This document shows, piece after piece, positions 36,789 through 49,660 of a DNA stretch of 64,000 nucleotides (positions are counted from its first letter, which is position 1; each line of letters starts with the position of its first letter). A program made the position numbers and the translations under genes. This DNA is from Mansonella perstans (taxonomy: Eukaryota; Nematoda; Chromadorea; Rhabditida; Onchocercidae): positions 1-64,000 of the forward strand of contig JBAMDO010000179.1 in the NCBI GenBank assembly GCA_037074765.1. Reading direction: 5' to 3'. Below the pieces are notes generated by a model. That model had not been told where the DNA came from. It saw nothing but the letters and a program-made list of their open reading frames with translations, and did not search any database.

Positions 36789-39700
36789 ATGGAATTACTA
36801 CAAAGTTACCCGACCAGCAGTGATGGTGCTTCATCAGACACGGATGATGATGCTGAGTTCGCACATTCGCACAAATTGATAACTCTAGAAAATTGCCGAT
36901 CAGTTGTTCTTGCTAGTGAACTTGCACCAGCTGTTAGTTCAAAAGCGGATGTTGGTGGCGTACGCTGTATCGATCCACAAACCAAGGAGCTTACTTATAA
37001 TCCGAAATATGAAGAGCTTTTTCAACCTACGGTGCTTTTTCAAATTTGGATTTATCAGAAGACACAGTTAATAAAGTGTTGAAAATTCAGTTCCGTAATT
37101 TAGTTGTTGCTTACTTTTCATTATCTTAGAGATTTCTGGTGTTAATAGTAGAAATTTTCAGCTTCAAAATTCACAAATTACTATGCTTGACTGTAGATCA
37201 AGTTATTATTTATAATGTGTGCTTTACTATTTTGTTCATTCTTCATTATGTTTTCAGGCTGGACCATCGAATCCTTTTAAATCAGCCAATCAGACAGCGC
37301 CAAAAAATATGTTAACTGGTTTCGTGGAATCAGCTCATGTGAATAATTTCCAATTTGAACAACAAATTAGATCTTTTGATACGTTAGGATTTGCTCGTGA
37401 TCCATCTACTGATCAACCCAACCAATTTGTCGGAGATACAAAAAAGGTACTACAGATTAATCAAAAATTTATAAGAGATACGGACTAAAGATGTGCAGAA
37501 TTTTAGTAATTTTTATTTTCTTTATCACGAATTCCATTTTTCAGTTCTCTGTTTTAGGCTCAAGAAACACAGGGTGCGGGTCTTTTCGAAGGACAAAAAA
37601 CAGGTGGGGAAAAACGTAGAAGGAAACGAAATATGGACCCCAGTGATGTCGAAGGATATACAGGTATTTAATTTTGAATTTTTTTACAGTCTGCTAAATG
37701 TTTGGAATTCCTTTACTTTCAGTGGATGAAACAATTAATTTTTATTTAATTAGTTTGAATTTTCTGTTTATTTTCCTCTTTATCAAAAAAATTCTAGGAC
37801 CATGGGCAAGGTTTGAGAACGAAGTGGAAATATCAAGACCTGATCCGGAATTAGCAAAGGAGTTGGAAGAAATCGTGAAGAAACGTCAAAAAAATAGTCG
37901 TGCTGGTCGTAAAGCAGCACAGCAGCAGGAAACTATTGCGGATGAATCTTCTACATTGCATTGTATGGTTTTCCTTTAATCTTGAAGTGGTGTATTCGGA
38001 AATTGTTTTTGTATTCAAAAATATATCTGCATATGTTTGGTTGCAGTTTGCAAAGACAATAACGGAATTTCATTACACTTCATTGCTTCTAGCAGTCAAG
38101 TTATGTTTGAAGAAATTTATGATAGCAGTTTGAGATCGGTAAATTTTATTTCAAGCTGTTTATTTCAGTGAAAGAAGCAGAAGATTATATGGGACGTTCA
38201 TTTATGCACGCGCCGCAGTATATTGGTGTGAACTTACGTGAAGATCATATTCCGGAACGTTGTTTCATACCTAAAAAACACATTCACACTTATCGTGGGC
38301 ATAACAAAGGCATAAACTGCTTGAGATGGTTCCCGAAGAGTGCACACTTGTTCCTCAGTGCTGCTATGGATAGCAAAGTTTGTTATTAAAATAACACTAA
38401 TAACACAATCCTTTTTTTGTCTTATCCTTGTCTTTTTTGACTTGATATACATATGACAACATTTTACAATTTACAACGTATTTCACTCATATCGCATTTT
38501 ATTACATCTCGAGTCGTGAAATCTTGTGTCTAGGTCAGTCGCTTATACTGAAGTTTACAATATTCTATATTGGAGTAACGATGTTTTTCAGAAATGAAAA
38601 GATTGGAAAGAACATTAGAATAGTGAAAATTTTCTGCTGTTAAAAAATTTTGAAGTCTCTGTTTTAGATTAAATTATGGGAAGTGTATGGAAAGCGAAGT
38701 GTGGTAAGGACATATGCAGGGCACAAAATGTCGGTGAAAGATGTCACCTTTAATGCTGATGGCACTGAATTTCTTTCAGCATCTTTCGATAGATACATAA
38801 AGTTATGGGATACTGAGAGAGGTTTTTGTTCAGCAAGTTATTTCCAGAAATAATCAATTCTTTTGCTATTTTTTAATTTTAAGGTACATCATATAACTCT
38901 TTTGGATTTTTAATTGCGTAATTAATATTTCGATGCTATAGGCCAAGTGAAGCAACGATTCCACACTGGTCACATACCGTTTTGCGTGAAATTCAATCCA
39001 GATGAAGACAAGCAAAATATGTTTTTATCAGGCATGCAAAATAAGAAAATTCTGCAGTGGGATACTCGGACAGGTGAAATTGTTCAAGTAAGTTTGTTTC
39101 CCTGATTATCTCCTTTCCTGTGTTTAATCAGTTATGAATCTTGCATTTTTAGTTATAAGTTCAAGTGTCAAATATCGCTTTATTTTAGGAATATGATCGT
39201 CACTTAGGCATTGTCAATTCAATCACATTTTTCGACAAGAATCGAAGATTCTGCTCGACTTCTGATGATAAATCAATTCGAATATGGGAATGGTTAGTAA
39301 TATCAGCAATTGATTGTATTTAATTGTGCTTGTTTAAAGCTACGATCAGATTAATTCTCAGAGCCTCTGAGAAACAGAGTTTTATCATTTTTCATTTGAG
39401 GAAATGTAACTGTCTGTAAATCTACAGAGAATTAACAGAAATGATTTTGTTAGAGTACAAACTAAATTGGATTTTTTTCCGTTACATTGAGTTGATAAGT
39501 CGAATTCACATTCTTATTGTCACTTTGATATAATCAAAGTTTATTTGTTTTTTTAGGGAAATTCCCGTCGATACCAAACTTATTCAGAATGCCGGTTTAC
39601 ATTCTATACCAACGATGACGAAGTCTCCAACAGGTAAGCAATTCTTGCAGATTTTTGAATTTTTAGTTTAATAATAATAATAATAGTGTTTCATCAAAAA

Positions 39701-40563
39701 TTGCTTCACAATAACTTAAAAGAAGATATCCAACGATTTTAAGTATTCGTTTAATTCATTTTAGAGAAATGGATAGTTGGTCAGTCGATGGATAATCGTA
39801 TCGTATTATTTCAACTAATTGACGACAAATTACGGTTTGCCAAAAAGAAAGCATTTAAGGGGCATAATGTTGCTGGTTATGCTTGTACAGTGGATTTCGC
39901 ACCAGATATGAGGTTCTGACAATTTTTTACTTTTTTATTTTTGTCGGATATCTGGTTTAACACATCGGCTTAACATGTGTTCGGATTCAACAGAATTCTT
40001 GCTTTTACGCTTGAATTTTTTTAATATATTCCAATCTAATACATTTATAAAGCTTTATTCTCTCCACAAGAAATAGTTATTAAAAGTTACTGAATCCCAA
40101 GTGACATTTTCCCTATTCATTTAGTTTTACTTGATTTTGTTTCTGAATTCGACTTGCTTTTGTGAAATCTGAGTTATGGATTTTAGCCTCATAAACAACT
40201 TGAAATTATCAGCAATCTAGATTCGGTTCTTTTCAACAAAAAGTTCTCCATCTTTTATTGTTGTGTCAAGTGATATGTGGAAGCTAGCTGCACACTTCTG
40301 TTTAAACAGAAACTTCATACTTTTGAAAATCTAAACTTCTTTTATTGTTTACTGGAATTAGTCAAAGATGAAATGTTATTTTCAGCTTTCTAACATCAGG
40401 TGACGCGGACGGCAAAGTATTTATCTGGGATTGGCGAAATCATAAAATAGTAGCACGATGGAAAGCACACGATGATTGTGTTATTTCAACATTATGGCAT
40501 CCTCATGAAACTTCTAGAATGATAACGGGAAGCTGGGATAATGTGATCAAAATGTGGTCCTGA
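36789..40563 (+). CDS. prp-17: PRP17/CDC40 pre-mRNA processing factor
   Basis: WD40 protein needed for the second catalytic step of splicing; nuclear. Exons: 36789-37031, 37258-37446, 37558-37663, 37798-37962, 38169-38377, 38668-38821, 38942-39087, 39189-39292, 39557-39633, 39765-39912, 40386-40563; 572 aa, against about 579 in human. N-terminal landmarks are [30 protein letters not shown] and FLHAP-like [16 protein letters not shown]. The WD region contains [90 protein letters not shown] and WDNVIKMWS before the stop. The ATG at 36789 is the first in this frame after the acceptors. AATAAA follows at 40889. Confidence 0.97.
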
Positions 40564-41479
40564 ATGGGCTTTTTTCTGTAGAATCCAGGCGAAAGTTTCT
40601 GAGATACCAGTGACTTTTATAATTTCTCAACATTATTTACGAGCAATTTCATTTTTGTTAATGAAATATTTCCAATGGAGCCAGAAAGCTGTAACCTAAG
40701 ATGCATTTCATTTCCAATACTTATTTTTCGTAATTATCCACTCATTTTTATGAGTGGATATTTTTATGATAATTTTTATGATAATCACTTGTTGTATTTT
40801 TGTTGTGCTGTTTTTATGTTGTTATCAATGGAATTAAAAAATGCAGTTTTTAACTTCAGTGGAATTTAAGATTCACCATATTAAAAAGAATAAATTGATA
40901 CGTTGTTTTTTGATTAATTGATTGAATTCATCTCGTTTTTATCCAAAAATATACGTTTGTTTTTTATTTCGTTTTTATATCATATTTTTGGAATTGCTCG
41001 CTTTGTTGGATTCATTTTTATATGAATGAAGTTTTGGAAAATGAATTCTTTAAATCAACAAAAAATGGTATCAATTTTGTCTGTGTCAGAAATAATTTAA
41101 TATCACAGGTTTTATTCTGAGGAAGATGAAGTGGATCTCAGTTGTTGATTGAACAAATTTTCCAAGGGAAGTGGATCTAGTCCTCATCGTTTAGTGATAT
41201 AGTTATGTTCAGTATTGTTGGTTTGGATGGGGAAGCTTTCTGAAGGCAAATAGTTCTTGAATAATTGCTTTGCTGGGCTTAACAACACCGTGTTTCGCTT
41301 TTTCTTTACGTCCGCATTGTTTGCTTACATTTTAAGAGATTGTTGAAAATTGCTGTTCATGAGATTGCAAAAGAAATTTTTAATAAATCAATCCAGTTTT
41401 TGAGGTACTGCAAGGAGAAATGGTAGTGACGTGATCTGTCATACTGAATGCAGTAGGAAACTCTCTTCATACTTTACCG
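40564..41479 (+). other. Intergenic region between prp-17 and mrpl-52
   Basis: This 0.9-kb stretch separates two same-strand genes. It probably holds the prp-17 3' UTR and the 5' end of mrpl-52 (an AG acceptor is available near 41452). No other coding signal was seen. The distance is compatible with, but does not prove, an operon resolved by trans-splicing. Confidence 0.55.
40889..40894 (+). promoter_or_regulatory. Candidate poly(A) signal for prp-17
   Basis: AATAAA lies 326 bases after the prp-17 stop and before the next same-strand gene. Only position supports it. Confidence 0.4.
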
Positions 41480-42320
41480 ATGTACTGCATGCGTATGTTA
41501 CACCCATCAAGTGTCGGTTCCATATACAATGCCCGTTGCGGTTATCGAGTCAGATTTCTGCGTGATTTCAACAAACAAGAAGAACCAAAACTTAGGACAG
41601 TTCCGACAAAATGGAAAGGTCGCGTGCAGTGGTGGAGAGAACCGTAAGTAATTTGGACTCGCTTGTGATTTTTTTCGTCATTATCTATACTTTGCCAGAA
41701 TTAATCTAGTTTTCATAATATTTATGTGCACCACATATTAATTTTTTCGTTATTTAACGTCTACATCCCGTTTTTATTTTTGCAGTATTTACATATCACC
41801 GCACGTGAATGTCTTACAAAGAGGAGTTGACTTCACATTTCAAGGTTATTGCTTTATACTAAGTTTATATATCAACGAATTGCATGTAATGACCTATTAA
41901 TAGATTTCAGCTATGTGGTTTATTTATGCAAATGGGTGGATTTTTTTTTAGGAAATTGAGATTTTGAGTTTTAAATTTGAATTCTGAAAAGGATCAATAA
42001 GCGCATAAGATTCGTACTTGTATTTCAGATGGTCGACCAGTTTACGTAACATCAATGGCTGAATTGCGAAGGAAAAAGGAACAGATCGAGTTGGGGGTAA
42101 GGATCACTTTTTGTTTCGCCATAAATTTGATTTTTTGACGAGTGTATGCCTAGCTTTAACATATCTTCTCAGAGTATTTTAGAAACAAATTGTCAAACTT
42201 CTTGATGAAGTGAACGAAGCCGAAGAAATGTACAAACGACAAAGAGAAGTCGAAAAAGAAGAAAATGAAAGAAGACTTGCAATGGCACCATTGCCGAAAG
42301 GTACGCAAGAAATATCATGA
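41480..42320 (+). CDS. mrpl-52: Mitochondrial large-subunit ribosomal protein mL52 (MRPL52)
   Basis: Component of the mitochondrial 54S/39S ribosomal subunit. Exons: 41480-41643, 41786-41844, 42029-42096, 42183-42320; 142 aa from the first of three in-frame ATGs (41480, 41489, 41495). The N-terminus is basic and lacks acidic residues for its first stretch, as expected of a mitochondrial presequence (FLRDF, KWKGRVQWWREP follow). The match to mL52 rests on the segment DGRPVYVTSMAELRRKKEQI and the following charged helix KLLDEVNEAEEMYKRQREVE ending in APLPKG, the same order as in animal mL52. The family is small and divergent, so the name rests mainly on this C-terminal half. A possible donor lies near the end (PKG codon), so the last five residues could differ in another isoform. 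Confidence 0.82.
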
Positions 42321-43210
42321 AAGTCAAATGTATCTCGAACGTGTTGTTGCTTGTTGTTATTGTTTGCATGGAATATACGCTTGTTGCTTCGTGTTACGTG
42401 ATTGTTTAAAGAGGCGACTAGTCCCAACACACGTTCAACATATGTGTACATAAATGATTTCTGTTCGTAAGTTGAAATTTTTTAGAACCAGGAATTTTTT
42501 GCTATATTTTTCAATTGAATCCGTGCATAAGTATTTGCTCATATAACCGAACAATATTTTCTTTTCCATTTTTGTTTTAAATTTAATGGATGCATTAATA
42601 ATATATTCATGTTTCATCGAAATAGCATATTTGTGCATATCTTTCAACAAATTGATTTATTTTTTGTGCGTAAATAATGTGATTGCTGACCGCAAAATCG
42701 AGTATTGCCCTGAAAGACGAATAATGCATTCTGGTAATTTATCGTGCAACGTAAGAAAATTTCTCGTTCAATTTATCGTGCAACGGAGGAAACATTAAGA
42801 CGGGAGGACTGTTATACACACATGGTAAATTGAGGAATAATTAGTGAAAATGCAAAGGTCAAATTACATCGCTTGGTCATTTACTTAATGGCAGAATAGA
42901 AGACAGAAGGCTGAGAAATACTTTTGAATACAATATCGCTATTGCTTATGTTTAAAGCCGATTTCAATCGAAAGGGTTAAAAAGCAAAAGAAATCTTCAG
43001 AAGGTGTAAAGAGGAAAAAGTATTTTAGATAACCAGAAAGAGGAAGTCACCATCCAAAGTTATGGAACAATTATTATTATCTCTTTGCTTGATTACGGTT
43101 CATTACTTTCCATTGTAAGGTCTGGTTTATTACTGTAATATATTTATGATATGATTTGAATAAGATAGTAATGAATGAGTATGGATTGAGTGTTCAGTAA
43201 ATATTTTTCT
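42321..43210. other. Convergent intergenic region between mrpl-52 and the phosphatase gene
   Basis: Probable 3' UTRs of both genes. A 16-bp unit AATTTATCGTGCAACG is repeated at about 42735 and 42769. I searched the - strand for a further phosphatase exon coding the usual last helix and found no convincing one. Confidence 0.55.
43126..43131 (-). promoter_or_regulatory. Candidate poly(A) signal for the phosphatase gene
   Basis: TTTATT on + gives AATAAA on -, 80 bases beyond the stop at 43211-43213. This supports the gene ending there. Confidence 0.45.
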
Positions 43211-46200
43211 TCAAGATGCAAACCTGAAAATATACAAATATTGTTCCTTGGTTTGTATCGATTGAGCTCGTTTTTGACGTATGTAAGCAACCATATCTGA
43301 CACCACTAATTCATTACCAGCTACCAGTTGCATCAAGCATAATTCAATTGCAACCAAAGTACCACTGCGACCCACACCAGCACTACAGTGTATCACGGTA
43401 CATGTCGGTGAAATACGCGACTTTTTCAACAAATAAAACGGTGTTTTGTAATCATTTGGTACCTGCAAAAAATTCAATGTGTATTACATATCTGCAAATA
43501 TCTTTAATAAAAACGTTCAAAACTTCGGTACCTGTCTGTCAGCCCATGATAACCATTGGTAATGCATTACAGTAAGATTTGCATCTCCTCGACTAAGCAA
43601 TAATTGTGTCATAATAATATCACCATTTTTTGATCTGTTACGTTCTCGTAATTCAATTCGTATTCCAGCATGCGTAATTGCGCGAGTTTTAAGTCTAAAT
43701 TAGAAAGGAATCTCGTCTGCTGCTTTCAAGTATTTTATCTTTCCTTTATTAATTAGAAAAATTTAAGTTAACCTGTTTGAATTTCCGAGTTCTGAAATCG
43801 ATTTATCAGCAAAATTTACTATTCAATTTTAAATTTAAAAATCATAAATTTCTAAACATTGGCTTATGAACTAACGTTGGTAAATATTCAGCACACATCA
43901 CTTTCTGATCTTCAACACATTTGCAAAGCATGAATATAAGTCCGGTTCGTTCTTGCCAAACCATTTCCCAAAAATCCTTTACTGTATTCGGTAGCGGACC
44001 CTATTAATTAAGTATTAAGAATTATTAGTTTAAAGATATTGGGAATAATTATTGATTTCTTTTTTTTATTATTATTTAGTTCATCGACTAATAATCAAAA
44101 ATTGGCATTAGTAAAATACAAAAGAAAGGATATTGGAATTCAATAATAACATACTCAATACTCAATCTTCATCATTAAAATTAAAAAAATAACAAAGGAA
44201 ATTAAGCATTCTACGATTAAAATTTTTTCGCTATTTAATTTTACTTAAAAGAAAGAAAAACTACTTAATAGAATACTTGTGTGAGAATGAAATCATTTTG
44301 GAGAACTTTATGGCGAACATAATTAGCATGTATATAATCTTCAGCACTATGATGTAAAATAACTCTGGAACTATCCAAACAGTATACATCTGAAAGATGA
44401 CTAAATTCATTTTAAAAAAACTAAAGAGTTGTAATTTTTAGAAAATGAAAGTTCAAAAATTTACAATGAGACGACTTTTTAAATCTATTCATAATAAAAG
44501 TAATATTCATAATTCTACGTTTTTAATATACATATGCAGCTAATAATACATATTCGCTGTCTAACAGTGATTTAACGAGCAAATAATATAATTTTCTTTT
44601 CATATAATATACATACATAGTGAAATGCTCGAGAAAGGGTCAAAGGTAAAAGTGGGGTGAAAATAAAAAAAAAAAAAAAATCACCTTTGTAACGATTTTT
44701 GTGATAATTTACGCGAAGCATTCCAATAAATGCTTCCGCTTTAGATGGTCTAATCGCTTGAATTTGTTCGAATTGTGCAATAAGTGTTTCGATAGAAGTT
44801 TGATTACACTATGAGCTAATTATTAATTATTGTATTAATTAATCGTTCTACCAGATTTTTATTTGTTCAGTGCTAACTATAAATCGTTGTATTGATAATT
44901 ATTCTATCAAATTTTGTACACCGTTGCATCTAATTACTTTCCCTTTTCTATAGATTCATTTTTTTTTTCTTTTTGAATTTCATAAGTAAGACTGAGATAG
45001 CATGAAATATTCAATAGAATATTTATATATAAACAAAATTAAACGTCATCATCTATAAAAAAAAAAGCAAAAGCAGTTTTATAATATTCTTACAAAGATA
45101 TTTCTAACTTCATAATTAATCATTTCAGGACAATATTCGATGACAATATTTATCGTTTAAAATTAAATTTCAAAAAAATGTTATTTTTTACTTACATAGT
45201 TGGCAAATTCTTTGACACGTTTTTGCATATTTGTTTCATAGAATCGTTCTTGTGCTTCTGCATTACTAGAATGAGGCTGAGAATCCTCTTGAGTTAGATG
45301 CACATTAACTGCTGCTCGTTCACCTTTATCTGTCTGTATGAGTATAAATTAGTAAAAGAGTTGTGAAGATTTCATAGATAAAATATTCATTTTATAGTTT
45401 TCAATTATTGCAAGGTACCTGGCGTAACGTGCTTGTTTGTGTTAAATTTACAACGTAAGATGTTGGCATGCTAAGATGATTCTCCATGTTTTTGGTAATC
45501 ATTTGATCTAAAATCATTTTTGAGAAAAACAGTGATGAAAAATATTTTAATTAAATTTCAAGACATTATTTGATAAATATTATCTAGCTGAATAGTTTTC
45601 TGTTTTTTCAACTGAATAGTTTTCTTTATTCTTAATTCGATATATTTAATCAACCTATTATTTAAATTTGAAATTATTTAGTGTTGCTAATGAATAATAA
45701 TTAATTTCGTGCAGATATTGATAATGTTCCTTTTTTACCTGTAATTTTTAAATATATTCAAACTGAATTTTAGTATGATTATTTAATGAAAAAAAAAAGA
45801 GCCATTAAAATACTTTGATTCAAATGTTTTATTGATTGAGCTTTTTTTGATTGAGCTTGTCGTCGTACTTTTATCGCTCCTATAATAATCATTAATACAT
45901 TTCTAACAAGTAGATAATAAGCATCAGAGACAAAGATAATACTAAAATACCGAATTCTAAATACTGAAACATAATACTTATAATACTGAAATCCTCAATA
46001 AGTGAAACGGAAGCATTGTTGTACCATATTTACTTACCTGTCTTTATTCTTCATTTCTAATTTTACCTCATATTTTCAATTTAATTTATTCGGACACATT
46101 TCATGAATGACAAATAATGCAATAGTTCTAAATCTTACTAATTTTCTTCCTTGAACCGCTACTGCTGCAATAATTAATAGTTTCTATTAATATTGATACA

Positions 46201-47688
46201 TTGATAAAAATATGTACCATCATTTTTTTCAATAGAGTGATCAGCTTTGTAAGTATTATTTTAATTGAATATCAGACATATTAAATCCTACATTGCTTTT
46301 TTAAAAGTGCTTATTTCGCGAACTGATTCCATATTAAAAATAATAACAACACGGACAAAAATTCCAATGGCAACAAATAACAACACCAACAACATACAAC
46401 AAATAACAACACCAACAACAACAATGGCAACAACAATAACAACACAACAACAATTATTAACAACAAAAGCATAACAACAATATCAATAACAATAATAATA
46501 ACACAAGCAATATCAACAACAACAACAGTAACAAAAGCAGAAGCAACAATAGCAACAACAGTACTAACATCAGCAACAATATCAACAAGAACAATATCAA
46601 TGATAATAATAATATAATAGCAACAATAATAATAATGTAGTAATAATAATAAGGAGAATCTCTGATAAAATGGCTTAAAATTTACTAACCTTGTCGATCG
46701 ACTTTCAGCAGCTTCTATTTCATCGCATCTCTAAGTGAAATAATTATTTCATTTTATTTTTTATAAATTAATAAATAAAATGAAAACATCAAATTTTAAT
46801 GTGAACTAAAGTGAGGCATTAATAAAGAAATTTTCAATGAGAAAAAATACTTATTTATATGATTCATTTGAATAATAGCCATAATTTAATACCTATCTTA
46901 TACGATTCAATGAAAAAAATTCTTTCGCGTGAAAAACTGATGTGAAACAAGTAACTGATCTTTATTTATGTAAAACGTAAATGAAATTTTCAAATTAACA
47001 TTTCAATCAAAAATTAGCAAATAAATAAAAAAATTACAACGACCTTGGAATGAGCTGTTATTGCATCCGAAGAGTATGTTGTGGATCGTTGTCGATCCGA
47101 AAGCGAATTTACTGTTCGATGTTTCATTTCCGCGGAATGTTTTCCTCTGCAACATTTTTCAACAGCTTTCAATTATTTTAAATTGAGAAAAATTTGCTCT
47201 TAAAATGACAACAAATTATCAAAAGATATTTCAAATACATTTTATAATAAATATTTTTCTTCTCTTTTAAAAAATAATTTGAACTTTTGAAAGTTTAATT
47301 TTATTTTATTTAGAAAAAAAAGCAATAACTGAAAGAAGCAATAATTAATTTTTTGTTTCAGAAAAAAGCCTACTGTAATTAATAGAGGGAATGAATAAGA
47401 CTTAATCAGGTAATCGTTGAGCTAAGCTGAATAGGTAAGCATAAAAAAGGAACAGAATTTAACAATAGATTAGATCTCGAATAAATGATACCTGAAACGA
47501 TTGTTTGAACGAGGTACAAGTAACACCTGCAATGATTCATCATTCTGCTAAAATTTGATTTAAAACTTGACTGAAAACTCAAATGATACTTAAAATTAAT
47601 TACCAACTTTATTATTTTTCTTTCGATAACCTCTACGACTGATTTTTTTTCCATTCTTTTGATAAGCACCATAATTTTTTTCTGACAT
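43211..47688 (-). CDS. Classical protein tyrosine phosphatase, single domain, non-receptor type
   Basis: Removes phosphate from phosphotyrosine proteins; probably cytosolic or nuclear (no signal or TM segment). Exons in transcript order: 47688-47604, 47144-47044, 46730-46690, 46164-46139, 45507-45419, 45333-45196, 44808-44685, 44389-44277, 44000-43876, 43694-43532, 43462-43211; 418 aa. A basic tail (KNGKKISRRGYRKKNNK) precedes the domain. PTP motifs in order: NYHKNRYKDV (pTyr loop), YIHANYV, DFWEMVWQERTG, WADRQVP (WPD loop, Pro is Ala), HCSAGVGRSGT (P-loop intact), QTKEQYL (Q loop). The frame stops at YIFRFAS, slightly short of the usual last helix. The first four exons, including a 26-nt microexon, rest on phase and splice signals only; an out-of-frame ATG lies 5 bases upstream of the chosen start. 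The nematode PTP family is large, so no symbol is assigned. Confidence 0.88.
46340..46650. repeat. (AAC)n/(AAT)n trinucleotide microsatellite
   Basis: About 300 bp of interrupted AAC and AAT triplets on + (GTT/ATT on the gene strand) in the phosphatase intron 46165-46689. The open frame through it (Thr/Asn/Gln runs) is a product of the repeat, not a gene. Confidence 0.9.
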
Positions 47689-49659
47689 TTCATCCTGAAA
47701 TTTTTGCTACACTGCCAAAAAATCCGTAAATAACGTGGACACATGCGTTGATCACGTATCACGTAAACATATACATTTTTCTTTTTTCATTTTGCATATT
47801 TATTTTTTTTTATTTTTCATATTTCTTTTTTGCATTTCATATTTTAGTTTTCGCACGGATATGAAATTAGTCAATTAATTTTAATTAATCAGTAAATGCC
47901 TTTTTGTTTTGCTTTCCTAAATATTTGTCATTTAATGTTTGATTTTAGATTTTCAACAATTCAAAAAATGATTTAAATTAATCAATTCAGGGTAGTTAAA
48001 TTTCACAAATACATTTTATATTTTAAAAAAGTGGATGATTTCAAGAATTTTCAAATTTTCAAAAAATTATCAAAAAAAACTTTTTCATTTCATATAATGT
48101 TTTTCGTTACATTTAATAATATTTACGATAGCAATAGCTTTACATTTAGAAACAAATTCATTTCTGACTTTATCAATCATGCTTTACGTAATGACGTCAA
48201 ATTCAATTAGTTACACGTTGATTAATATTCATTTTAAGTAGCGCATAGCGTAATAGCATGCGATTAGTAATATGCTGAATTAAATTGAGATGTTTCAGAA
48301 TAAAATTTCAAATGCTTACCGTACTTCGCCGGCTCATTAGTTCTCGTTTTTTATTTAACAACTGGCAATGAACGATTTTGATATGAGTAAGAATGAAACT
48401 AAATGTTAACTGTCACTTTCTTTTATATGCTAATCAATCACAAATAATACGCAAATTTATAGCAATGGAAAAAAGTTTTTCATGAATTTAGAATAAAAAA
48501 GAAAATTATATTCGATAAAAAAAAAAATGAAATTTGTTAATTTATTAAATAAATTAAAATTTAATTTTAGTCTAATAATACTTTTAATCATTTATTTTTT
48601 TTTTTTTTGTTGCTTTAATTAAACAATATGTTTGTGAACGTTTATCGTTTCATTAATTAAATAGTTTCAAATAAGACATATCACTGATCACGTATCACTT
48701 ACGTGAGAATAAGTAAAAGACATTTTTTTTTGATTAAATAACTTGGTTTTATATGTATATGCATATATCATTATGAGCAATTTTCTCTCTTCTTGTCTAA
48801 ATTATTGTTCTATCGTTTCTATTCGTATGTATATGTAGATATAGACGTAAGGATAGGTGAAGGTATAAGTACAATACATTTAGACAGTAAGATTGTCTTG
48901 GATTTATTCATCATTATCCAGTTGGGCAAGTTTATTGATGTGTTAGGAGGTGTCGGTTTCTTCCAGGAATTATTTGATGATGTTGTTGAAGATAGATATT
49001 ATTAATTAGTTAAATATATTTTCTGATCTCATTTTTTTTCTTTAATTAACTTTATTGTATCAGAATATCTTAAATGTTCTGGAAAAAAAAAAGGAAAATA
49101 TGTTAAATCTCCAACAGGTTTTTTTTTTTTTTTTATCATCTTATTTTGAAAGTAGTTAATTAAAAAACCGTATTATTTGATTGCTTTATAAATTGTAAGA
49201 ATTTCATCAAGATGGACTATTAAAAAGTTCAACTTATAAAAGGTCAACTTAGAAGTTAAATAGTGATGTCATGCAAACCGCATTAAGCATATCAGGCCTA
49301 ATGTACTTTTTCAGGCCAATTTATGCATTTTATTTTCAAGTTTTATTGTATGAATGATAATATATCTTATAATTAATTGACTTTGATAACTATGGGTTGA
49401 AAAAAAAATGATGAAAATTTGAAATTATTTAAAATCAATTTATAGTTGATAATTAATTATCTAAGTAATAACACTTTTATTAGTTATTTCAATAGGTTAT
49501 ACATTGGATGCTTAACTTTTTCAACAATCTCTTCTTTATGTCGCATTTTTTCTTTGCATGCATTTGAAATGACAAATTTAAATTCTTCGACGATATTTTA
49601 GCGGTCAAACTAAACTTGAATAAAGTGATGACTAATAATAGAATGGATACAGTAGAATA
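47689..49659. other. Divergent intergenic region between the phosphatase and zinc-ribbon genes
   Basis: Two kb of AT-rich DNA from which both genes are transcribed outward. Poly-A/T runs occur near 48520, 48600 and 49085-49135. A 70-codon open frame at 48793-49005 (+) shows no family resemblance. Confidence 0.6.
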
Positions 49660-49660
49660 A
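49628..49660 (+). promoter_or_regulatory. Upstream ORF overlapping the start codon by one base (TAATG)
   Basis: A ten-codon upstream ORF (ATG at 49628) ends with TAA at 49658-49660, and the A of that stop is the first base of the ATG at 49660. If both are in the 5' UTR, it could reduce or couple translation by reinitiation. Confidence 0.4.

Noticed and set aside
46265..46474. Thr/Asn/Gln-rich open frame
   Set aside because: It is a translation of the (AAC)n/(AAT)n microsatellite inside a phosphatase intron.
48793..49005. 70-codon open frame (+)
   Set aside because: It does not begin with ATG on inspection, has no partner exons and resembles no family.
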